Source: Rhynochetos jubatus (taxonomy: Eukaryota; Chordata; Aves; Eurypygiformes; Rhynochetidae). From it: DNA of 64,000 nt. Shown here in pieces: positions 45,901 to 57,900 of the stretch. Where the stretch lies: assembly GCA_027574665.1 (NCBI GenBank), contig CM050657.1:16979700-17043699 (forward strand), written 5' to 3'. The stretch's first letter is position 1. Each line of letters opens with the position of its first letter. Below the pieces are notes generated by a model, which worked only from the letters and a program-made list of their open reading frames with translations, was not told the origin of the DNA and made no database searches. The position numbers and the translations under genes were made by a program.

Positions 45901-48900
45901 ATGAATCCAGCAAAATGACCTCATGGTGCAATCTACCCCTTCAGAGAGGGGATTCTGCTACTTAAGATACAAATACAGCTGAGATTCTCCTCCTGAAAAC
46001 GGCCATTTGAGAAATGTGGAACACTATAGCACAATTTAACTAGGAGGTCAGACTACATGAAATTGTATTTTAAGTCCACATACCCCATGGATTGGTTTAA
46101 TTTTTCATAAAAGAAAAGAAAATTCAATTAGGATCTTCACAGTGTCAATTTGAGAGACAAGCCAGGTCCTCATTATAGACCAAAGCATGTGAAATGTCTA
46201 GATTATCTTGGATAAAAATGAGAAAAAGGTAAATATAAAAGGCACATACCAAGCTTTTTGGGTATCCAGTCAAGACCAAAGGTGAATTTCTTTATCTGCA
46301 CCACTAAGTACTCAGGAAATGAAGCAAAACGAGAAGTCCTGGGAAGCACAAGAAGTGCATTTCAGTGAAAGAAGGCAACAAAATCACAGACAGCATAGAT
46401 GTCAGTACCTCATGCACACTGAGATGAGTAACTTTAGCCCTGAGTGAGGCGAATAGTGATGGATTTTATCAACAGATTTCACAAGAAAGTTTTCAAGCAC
46501 AGTGGAGAAGCATGGCAGTAGCTTTATATGCATTCATATCCTCACTGTCAGCCCAAACCCCTGCAGTCAATTCAGCCTGTAGGGAGATTGTAGAAAGCAA
46601 CTACAAGTAATATTAAACTTGCTTACCCAAGTTGTTCTCAAGTTGAATGTCAGGAAATGACATATTGGCTAAAACTTTAGGGCATGGGCTTAAAACACAA
46701 CTTGGACAGAACGAAGTACTAATTAAACCTGCATTTTTTTCACTCCCGCTCTAGTAACAGTAGCATTGTCCATGAAGTATCAGTTCACCTATAAAGCATT
46801 TCATTACACAAAGATAAAACACCTGTTTATAGTTTCTGACATGCAAGTGCTATATAAAAACACCTACACGATATTCTTACTGAGCTACTATGATCTTTAT
46901 CGAAATAGAGGATGACTCTTGAGTTTAAGGGGATCCCTGATATCTGCTCACTTAGTGAAAAGAAAAGGTTTAATCTTGAACACAATGTAACATTATACGT
47001 ACCGCCATTCTCCTTCTCTATGCTCCCATTTTTCCCACATTTAATCTCCTGCATCCTTCCCTTTATCCTCCATTGACACATACCATCCTTTCTTCTAGTT
47101 CACCTAACTCTGGGTAAAATACAGCAAATGCATCATAAATCTAAGGCCTTCCTACCATTCTATAAATAACTACTCTCTAAATTCTTGTTAGCACCACCTT
47201 GCAATTTTAGTAACTTTATCATCTGCAGCACCAAACTTTTGAATTTTAAACAGCAAACTATTCTTCATTTTTCAATGCTTTTAAAGACCATGGGGACGAA
47301 GAACAGCTAAATTACAAATTAACTCTGGATCTATTTAAAGATTAGAATGTTCTTCCAACATGTTCACTGTTAATACAAAAAGCCTTTAGATTTCTGCTGC
47401 ATTTTTCTCCACTAGGTGCACTCATCTCGCAGTTTTCAGTACAATGTCAGCAAGACTGTACACTAAGACAGCAATGGGTCACTGATATGTTAAGTGATCT
47501 AAAAATAGAAGGTACCTAGCCACAGCCAGCTGCAGAGCCCAATTTTCAACCACTCCTTACTGCTGACATTGAAATGGAAGTAGATAAGAGATTAACCCTT
47601 GTTCTCAGCAAGAAATACTGTCCCTGAAAATTGCACTGATTTCTACCTGCCATCCTAATTCTTCTTAATGCTTTTTTAAGCACAAGATGTTCTTGGTTCT
47701 TTTATCTACCTGACTATAAACACACAAGACGGGTTCCTTCTTTTCAGTGTCCACCTTGTCTCATGGCTCCAAGTGACAGCAAACGTAACCAATGCAACGA
47801 AACATTGTAGCACAAAGATGATGGGTTGAAATCCAAACACAAACAGTAAGTAACAGGAAACATAACATCATAAGAAAAACCAAGTTTTCAGCATAGCACG
47901 TCACAAATGCAAGATTTTCTTCATCCAGCTGAAGAATTTTTTCACCAGAAACACAACTTTCGTTTACTTCACCCTGTTTTCTTGCCAAACAATGCCCTTC
48001 AGTATTTTTTAGTCAAATGAAGACACCAAGAAGCCAAGCAGAGATCCAGACTGTATCTCCTACCACAAGTTGATATATAGGATCTGATTTTAAAATGTAT
48101 GCAGACAATTCAGCTACAAGCATTTAAAGTTCAAGTTCTTAACAACCAGATGGCATCCCCTCTTGAGTTTGACAGTTGAGAACAATTTCTGCTCAACTGC
48201 TCATTACAACTCTCCTCAGGCCTGATCTATGCATTACATTCCTGAGCCCCAGCACTAATACAACACCAAAATCCACTAAGCCTTTGTCTCTTTCTCTCCA
48301 CATCATGTCCAGGTAGCAAGATAAGCACAGACCACTACCATATAGTTTTTTAATAAGCAGCTAGACACACACTTACTTAACTCCTGCAGATTTCGCTTGA
48401 AGGGCACTGCTCCAGAAATCCTCTACGTTGCTTGGTTCAGAAAAGGCCTGCAGACAGGCACTAAATGGGATCTTGGCACGGACAAGCTCTGGTGGAGGTC
48501 TTCTTGCAGCTTCTGCTTCTCGCCTCTTCAATTCATAGGCAATTAATTCATCTGAGAAATAGACATGACACTAAAAGCTAAGTGAACATGGTTGTGGTTA
48601 TGATGTCCCTCACCAGTCTTACCTCTGCAAGTTTTAGGAATGCCAAAACCTACTTAGCAATAAACTTTTACATGGCTCTAACTAGACAGCAAATCCTTTT
48701 GTCTGCACTGAGGTCAGGAGCTACACTTACCACATCTCCTCTTTATTTTTTGTAAAAATAAATACACACAAGATATTCATTAGCTAGTATGTTCAGTTTC
48801 TCTTTTAGAACAAAAATGTTTTTATATACTGGTTCATTGTCCAGGAAAAAAACAAGGGTAAATAAATTGTACTGTAACTGGTGTGGCACATCAGTGGGTC

Positions 48901-51900
48901 AAATCCAGGGTAAGGTTTTAAACCACATATCTCTGACATCCTTATCATACAAACTGCTACCATTCTTGGTGCTATATTGCTGAGTGGTGACACTTAACGC
49001 TGATCCCACGGTCTGAGCAGAAATCTGTCTGAAAACTTGCCAAGAGTATCCAGGTAAAACCCTTCTTCCCTAAAAATGTAAGGGGGGACAGTAAAGCCAC
49101 AATCTGCTGTGTGTTTAAAATCTCCTTTAAAGAAAACTAAGCCAAGTAACTTTCCCCTGATCAGTTCATTGGTTTGATTTGCCACATGGCCTTGAACAAT
49201 TCTATCCAAATAAAGAGACCACATGGGGCGAGAACTTCATTCCTTCATGGCTGAGTTGGTCAGTCAGTCAATGGACCAGTTTCTTTCTTTACCTTTGTTT
49301 GTTGCTGCCTCCATGGCAACAGGTAACTGCATGATATAGTCCACCCTTGCCGTGTAGCGAACCTTTCTGGACTGGCAGCATTGTGTGCGCTCTTCTACCA
49401 GGAACCGGAAAACATCGCTAGGGTTTTCTGAACCTACAGGGTTCCTCTGAAAGGAATATTAGATCCAATCATGTAAGTGGCAATCGTTAAAATTACCAGA
49501 GAAGCCAAAGGCTGCCGGTTGCTTTACAGCAAGCACAAAGGCACCAATCTTGCACCCAGACCTGGCAGCTCAGCTTGCATTTTATTGCATGCAGAACTCT
49601 TGCACCCTCAGAGAATCCCACTGAAGTCCACAGTGTCCACATACACAGCAGGACCATTCTACACGTAACAACTTGCAGAGGGTGTACCTAAATTAATCTG
49701 AGTCAAGGTGAACAGAAGGAGGTAGGAAGGTGGCAGGTTACAATAAAGACAGAAAGCTCAGGTAAATAACATGGGGCATCCTCTCAGCAAATAGAATTGC
49801 TCTTACCACTCCAAATCTGCACTGAAACAGAACAAGCAACTTGTAGCTCATTATCCAGATGGGGATGTCATATAAATAATATACCTCCTCTTTATTGTTC
49901 ATGTTAATGTCTGTTATCAGGCAAAAAGCAAAAATGTCTTCTAACCAGCCTATAATCAGTACATGGGTTTTGGGATGCAGAACATTATGCACGCAAATGT
50001 GAACAACTTGACCTAGACTGTAACACATTCATAAACACCATCGATTCTTGGGGAAAATGGGAACAAGAGGGAGGAAGGATGGAAAATAAAGAAATGTTTT
50101 AAATCAAAACCTCATGTATTTGTAAATTTTCTTTTCAGAAAGATAGCATTAAAATTCACAGTACTGATTCTTTCACACACAGCATTGAGCTGGAGCTCAG
50201 TGCGACTAACATTTTACGCATAAATACTCCAGCCGCTTTGCTTTCAACAGGGGAGTCCTTGCTACTGTGATGATTCAATGGCATACATCTGGGGTTTGTA
50301 AAAGAACTGGACATGGTAATTAGTTTGCTCCCAATTATGATATAAACTTGGAATAACAGTAATGGTAATACCCAATTCATTAATATTCCAGGACAGACTT
50401 CAATATGGTAAACAAAAGGATAGCATGCAATCACAAACCAAACAGCAATCTAAAAGGACAGCCACATATGTTTATAAATCTTAGAGCCTGTGCAGCGATG
50501 CTTCACCTCTCTACAGCTCTTGCAGTTGTTAGCAGCACTGGCTCTGTGTGTGGTCATGCAAGAGTCTTAAGTAAAGAGAAGGACAAGTTAAAGAAACAAG
50601 TGTTTCTAAACCAAAATATATTTAAATTAGTGCCATTTTCTACATATCCAAGGCTAAAAAGCATATAATAAAAAAATGGACCATTCATAACAGCTCTGCC
50701 TCTGTTGTCTAATATAACCAGGGAAAAGAAGGAATAATTGAGATTTTCTCACCTCTACTAGATTTATAAGATGTAGGAAAAATTCCTGTGCGTCTTGTTG
50801 TCTATTAGAGGAAAATTCTGGGTGGCCTTTACTTATAAAAGCCTTAAACATTTGGGGAGATATTCCATTGTGTTGAAGCTAAATAAAAGAAAAAGAAATG
50901 TTTTAAAGAAGGATTTTTATTGATTCCTGAAGCAAGTATCCCAAAGTCACTCCACTGGACCTACCTATGCCCCATTTCTGCCACTGGAGAATATAGTTTC
51001 ACTTTCATCCGGTTTTGCATTTTAATCAAAAAAAGAGTCCTGAAAAATGATCTGGGGGTTTTAGAGTATATTTTATGACATAGTTCCTATAGTCTTCACT
51101 TTATCTGATTTTTCTATGGCATCTGCAAGTTAGAAGAGACTACTGAAGGTTTGTTAAAGGCCAATAGTTTTCAGAAAGGCTAAAAGCCTACACTGTTTTC
51201 TAACATTTGACCTACCTTTCAGGCCCCTTGTTCCACTTAAAAGTATGTGGGCACTGAAGCACTTTGGTGTATCAGCTAGCAGCATTAATCAGGACAAAAC
51301 CTCTCCAGAGATCTCTACAGAGAACTAATGTGTGCAGCATGCACTCCCAGGTGGGTTAAGAACGGACATGAATTTGCAATTTGCAGTTGATGGCCATACT
51401 GAAGGACCATAATGTACTGCCTTTAGCCACTCAGTTACACCTGCAAGAAACTACCCCAAAACCAGAAAATCCCTAGCTTCCAAGAGAGTCCTAGTATAAC
51501 TTTCTCACCCTTTAAGAAGCCTTCCCAACCAACCCAAATTGCATCCTCAAGACAACACTAGCTATTATCCCTTTTAAATAAGACATTTGGAAGGGTCAGA
51601 ATCTCTTATTCAAATTTTCCATCATCTTTCATGAGACCAAATAATTTTCAGTACAACCCAAGAAAAAGTGTAGCCTTTAGGCTATGTCAGAGGCTGTTAA
51701 ATACTCAGTCTAGCTCATTCTTTACTACGGTTGCACTATCGTATCAAGAGAAAAAGAGAAAAAGCAGCATGAAATGGAAGGCACATAAAACACACACTAA
51801 AAGAGCAGTATTTTATTCCTGGTTTCACCAGGGTAAGGTATTCCTAGACCCACTGAAATCAGAACCAGGTTCTCAATATTAATGCTTTTCAATTTCTGGC

Positions 51901-54900
51901 AGTACACCAGCAACTACATTAGGCTAAGATGCTCTTTAAAGGCTCTCATAAAGAGACAGAGTCTCAGTATTGCTTGAACAAAGAGATATTCCAGGGATTT
52001 CTAAATCTTGGGTTATATATCACTTCAATGTTTTCAGCTGCCTTTCATCAAAGCTAGGACTGGAAGAGAAATGCATAAAACAGCTCGAGTTACTACATAC
52101 CAGGCTACTTTCTGTGTCAGAAGCAAGAATACGGCAGGGTGGCACGTTTGCCCTGATGTAGAATGCAATGAGTTTGGAATTAAGGCTAGTTTCTATCTTT
52201 TTGCTCAGCCATTTGAGCAGGGAGAAGATAAACATGCCATGTATGACAGGCTACAGGAAAGGATCAGATCTTGCCCTCTAAACCCTTTCTACCTCAAGAA
52301 AAGGAAAAATAATAGAAGAAATGGCAAAGCTCTAAACAGAAAATCAAGTCCTAACTGGTGACTCTTAAGGCTTTCAGCCTGTTTTAAATGTTCAAGCGGG
52401 TCCAAGGAAACTGCTGCTGTGGTGAAAAATTTTAGCTTCACAGCACCACGAGTATTTATAGAATACCCCATCAACAGTTGCAAAACAGTTTAGCTAAATA
52501 TAGACTGTGCTGGACCACTGCAGATCTGTCATGAATGCTTTTACAGGCAACTACTCCCAAAATCTTTGGATGAATTCCAAAGACCCAGAAAGGTAGAGAA
52601 CTTCTGTGCATGTAGAAAAAAAAAAAAGTAACAGAATAAAAATAAAATGCATAATTCAGTTTATAGACTCAAGCAGAAGCACTTGAAAATGCTGAAAGCC
52701 TACAATCCTGTGCAATTATATTTACTATAAATGTCAGTACAACCCTCTGGATGACAAAATACTACATGTATGTATACTGGCATTATTGTGGGGGAAGACC
52801 AAACAAAAAAGCACCCCCAAACCAACAAAACATAGATATGTATGCCTACACAAATGCCTATACCTTGTCTCCTGGATGAGGGACTGGATTTTCTCATCTC
52901 TACTTGACTTTTTTTTCCTAAATAAGTCTTCAACACAACAAAGGACAAAAGCAGTAAAAGCTATTTCAGATCCTAATACATGCCACGAATTGCTTGATAA
53001 GGAAGATGCATGTAACTACAACTTTACTGAACTGAACTTACGAACACCACAAGTACTGTGAAATGCCAGTAGATGGCTACTACTGCCTCACAGAGCAGTA
53101 GTAATGCCATCGGTCATTAGAACGTTCTTAATCTCATTGCTAGTAGTGACTGCTCGGCTAAACATGGAGGAGCTTTATTCAAAGGGTTCAGATCCCTGAA
53201 CTGCCGGCACATTATCCTTCATTCATATCCTGTGTTCAAGGAAGCAGGTCTGTCAGTATAAATAATTTAATGCGAGGAGTCTGTTGAAATCTATTCCACT
53301 ATTCCTTAGTCACAGCTATGCGTTGATGAGTTTTAAATTTTTAATAAAGAAAACAAGCAGGATTCATTCGTTGCTTCAAAAAAACCGAATAGCTACTGTA
53401 CAAAGCAATTACACAAGAGACACAGGACTTTCAGACCATGCAAACAACTTCATACCAGATGCTCTATCTTTATCCAAAATCTCCTTGGCATTCTGAATTC
53501 AGGAGGAGAAACTCTTTTATCAGTAACTGTTAGATGAAGGTAGAGGAAAATACCTATTTCCATGGAAACTATCACCATGCTTCTGCGGCAGAAGCATGCA
53601 TGACTATTACTGTGTGTACAACTACACACGTAGTATCAGAGATTCTTTCTTCACAAAGACAGCTCTTTTCTACAGGTAGTGTTTTCAGTATTGGTTAGCA
53701 GTTGACCTTTCATTTCTAAATACCCCATCTGTGGGGTCTGTGGTTTCACTCCACATGCTGGTTGGGGTCACAACAACAGAGGCTGGCAGGGACACAAATA
53801 TATTCTACGTCTAGTTTTCCCAGCATCACTCTAAACAAGAGGTTTCAAGGTAGATGCTTTGAATAGCAAACCAAACCTAAACCAACAGATTGTCTCGGGT
53901 AGGTAACATTCTCCCAATAACTAACATTTTGCAGACACCTATTAATTGGATGACTCTAGGGAAAACAAAGGCATATCCAAAAGCATCAGTTTAAGCAGAA
54001 AAGCAAAATCTGAACTAATCTCACACTCCACAGGCTGTTGGAAACTTAAATCAAGTCACTAAAAAAGAAGGAACTTTTCCATCTCACTACTAATCTACTG
54101 ACAGCTTTTCCTCTTCATAAAAGTAAGCAAAAACAGGTAAAAAGATAAATCACTGAAACAGGTAGTGCCTATGGACCTTTTTAGTACAAAACAATCAGTC
54201 ATGCCCTTGTCAAAAATTATCCTTCCTGCTAAACCCAAAAGACTATAGAACAAAGAACATGAAGAGGCTTTCTGATGGCACTGAGAGCGAATGTATGAGT
54301 TCCTCATTGCTGGATGAGGAAAAAGCACAGACAGATAAAGACACTGGTCTGTGGATGTTATAATGTCAACACACGCCTCGATGATTTTTGCAGTGTAAGA
54401 AAAACAAGCAACTTCGCTGTTGCAGAAGAACACCACAAAGGCAATATGAAGATTACAGAACCAACAAAACTGGAGTTCTCCAAGCTAGACACTCACTAGA
54501 TATTGTAAGCTGAGTATCTGTTTTGCTCCAAATTGCTGCACGTTACAGTAAAAATAAAAGGAGAATCTCCCACTGGTAACACTCACTAAGACAGATAAAT
54601 AAAATTCTGTATTATATAAACATGGGGAAAAAGGCTATTTCATTCTCCACTCCCTCTCTCCTTTGTGCCTAGCGTGTTAGCTACATAGCACTTACCCCTC
54701 AGAATATCTTTGTTCTGAAATCGCCCATTACGAGAAAGCTGATTACAAGATTTTTCTATTGTGATTTATTATAAATCATGATACAGACATTGCTCCCCCA
54801 GGCTGTCCAGCAACTAGAGTTTCAGTTTATATCCAAAACCACATATACTACTGTGTTTCCAGGACAGATCCCACTGGCAGAGACATGTTTCTACCTGGTT

Positions 54901-57900
54901 TCTGTACCAGAACACCTGAATAAAGTCTCAGTGGACGTGCCTCTGCACAGCTCCTCATTCATCTAAGTGAAAGCCTCCAGCACCACAATCTAGCATTAGC
55001 TAAACAGCTTCTCCTGATATCAGGTGGAATGTTGTCAGACACTTTCTGGAAACAACTCTTTAGGTCCTCATACTTCTTTCTGAAATTTAAAGAGTGCTTG
55101 AAATTTTGTTTCCAAATACTCAGGACTCTATAGATTACTTTTGTTTCTCAGAGAAGATAAACATAACTTGCAAGTTCTATGAACTTTTTGCTCATCGCTG
55201 GAGCAGCAGAATACTTTATTAGCAAACCAATGGTTGCTCTAATGCTTTGCACAAATAGCCCCTGACTAATATATTCCTGACTAGAATCCTGCACATTCCA
55301 CCTTGCTAAGCATCCCATGCTGGATCCACACGTGTTCTTCAATGCCATGCCCAGCACCTGTTGCCTTTTCTCAGGATATCACTTTTACCTAGTTACCAGG
55401 CTGCACAAACTCAGTCAAATACCTTGTGTTCTTCTTTCATCACCTGCTCAATAAGCTCAGATTTCATGGGTGGCTTAGAGTACTGGCCTGAAAGGAGGCC
55501 GTGTCCCAATTTAGTCCTGTAGGGAAGAAAGTGGCAGGGTAGAAACAAACATGTGAGAAAAACAGAAAAAAAAAGATTTTTATTGTAAGCAAAAAGTAGT
55601 TTACGGTCTTTGACGCCCCGATGAAACATCATTATCTGCAATTAAGCGGACAAATCTTCCCATTCTACCTTGTGCCACACCTCACTTTCAAGCCCACACA
55701 GAAGTTTTCTTTTGCTCTGCCATTAAATTATTTAGATTCTATTTAGCTTGACCAAGTAAATCATTGAGAAGTGTCACTTACATCTGAGTGTTGAAATCTT
55801 GCGTTGGATCAAGAGGAGAGTAGTCAAATATTCGTGGAAGGTTTCCCACATACCTGGGCAGCAAGAGCAAAGCAGTCACGTTCAAATATTGTAGCTAGAT
55901 TTACTCAAGAATATCCTAACAGTTCCTCAGCCCTCAGGAGTTACAGATCAGCAGGCTTCCCCTGTGCTAACAAGACAAATTTTGCATCTTAACAAGGACA
56001 ACCTATCCCTGGTGAGTGCTTCTATCATGAAAAAATAACAGCAAAGATATTAGGAAACGGACACTTAAGTTTTGCTTAGAAGCTCTCAGTTATAAAGAAT
56101 ATGGCACTGTTGTTCAACTGGAATTCACATTCTATTTCTTCATCTTGAAATAGCTGCAGGATGGTGGTGCTCAAAACCACAGAGCTGAGTTAAGAACCAA
56201 CGTACTTTCTACTTCTAACCGACATTGCCAATTTGTATCAGGACCGAAACACGTAAAAAGGATGTTTCTATTGAGTTTCTTCAGAGAAACAAAGGCTAAC
56301 TCCTGACTAATAAACACTGTATACACTGTTCTAGCTAGTTTGCTGTAAAGGGAAGCAATTAGTAGCACGCTACCTGAGCGCTGATTCCCCTGAGCACAAG
56401 AAAAAGAAAGGCTAGGTAGTTACAGCCACGCTGAAAGAACACATCTATTTTCTGTCCCACTTTCAACAAAGTTCTCTGCTACTTTGTTGATCCTAAGTGC
56501 TCCAAGTAACACCAAGGACCATGCTGTGGAAAACAACCTTCCTTAGTAAAGTCCATTTTGACATTTTTCAAAAATCCAGGTAGAAAAGCTGCCAGTTAAT
56601 GAAGCTACAGACTGTACTCCATATGGCTAACAGTAAACACATGCAAGTTTTCTCCCTCTTCTTCTCCAGAAGGCAATTGCTACAGGAAAACCTAGGAGGC
56701 TTTCCCAAATCTAGAAGCCTTACTTCCAGCACACAAACTATTACTGCTGTGGAATGAAAGAGCACAATGAATTTTAACACAAACCATAGACTATCCTTTA
56801 TGAAAAGGTTTCATTCCTTGGAGCAATGTGTTCAGTTTTGATCAGTCAGGAATATTTCATATTCTTCTGTTGTGCTTTTGTCCTTTTACTCTCTTAATTA
56901 TGCAGTGGAGGAACATGCTCACACTACCCTTTTCATGAAATTAGATTTTTTGCAAATAAGAATTTTAATTAAAAAATGCCTCTGACAGTTTCCCTCTTAG
57001 CCATACCTGCACGCAAAAAGTACGTTGCTTGTCACTGGCACAGATCAATATCAACATGTTTGAACCAGTCCAGTTTTTTGCACAAATGACACTGGAGCAA
57101 TAGAATGATTCCTGCAGCTATTCCAAGGCATGTGCCAGTACAAAAAAACCTTCATGTGATACTGATGATACAGAAATGAATAGAGATATGTATGTATGTA
57201 CCTAAGAGGCAGACAGAGCAATCGTTTACAAGGTGGCACATGATTTTACCACCAGCGAAGCTAAGTTCTAATTTCAAAGCACATTGGGTTTTGAGTTCCA
57301 ACCTTTTCCAAAACAGAACAATACAATCACTAAATCCTTTAAGTGGCCACCAAACTGACTGAGAGAGACCTGTTTGCAGGTGAGACAAAAATTAAAATAG
57401 CATTTTGCTTAGAAAAACAAGAGATGGAGGCACAAGAACTAGTTTGAAGCTACTTACGCTCGCTGGAACTCTGGGATGCTGAAAATGGCTTGCATGACAG
57501 AACTGAGGTAGCAGCTATTTCCCAGGTTCTTCACGCCCGTGTACCCTGGGCCATACATGGGCTTGAGTTTCACGCCAGCTTCCTGAATCACTTCCCATTC
57601 AGAGACTCTTGGTTTTATATCGTTATCTCTTAGACCATTCTCTGTCTGAAAGCAACAAGATATTTTAACCTGTTTAACTTCTGCAACAATTATGCCGCTG
57701 CTATCATCACCAACTTCGTGACCTGTACTCTAGGAAAGAAGAACCAAACCAATGGGCCAAGAGGTAAATCCTGCACGTAGGGGAGATCAGGGTCAGAAGG
57801 CTAGCAGCTTGCTCTTGCAGTATACGTCTGAGCTCTTTACCACAGACAACTGGCTCTTTCAGTGTTCCTAGTTGTGACTTCAACCCCAGCTAGAGCATCA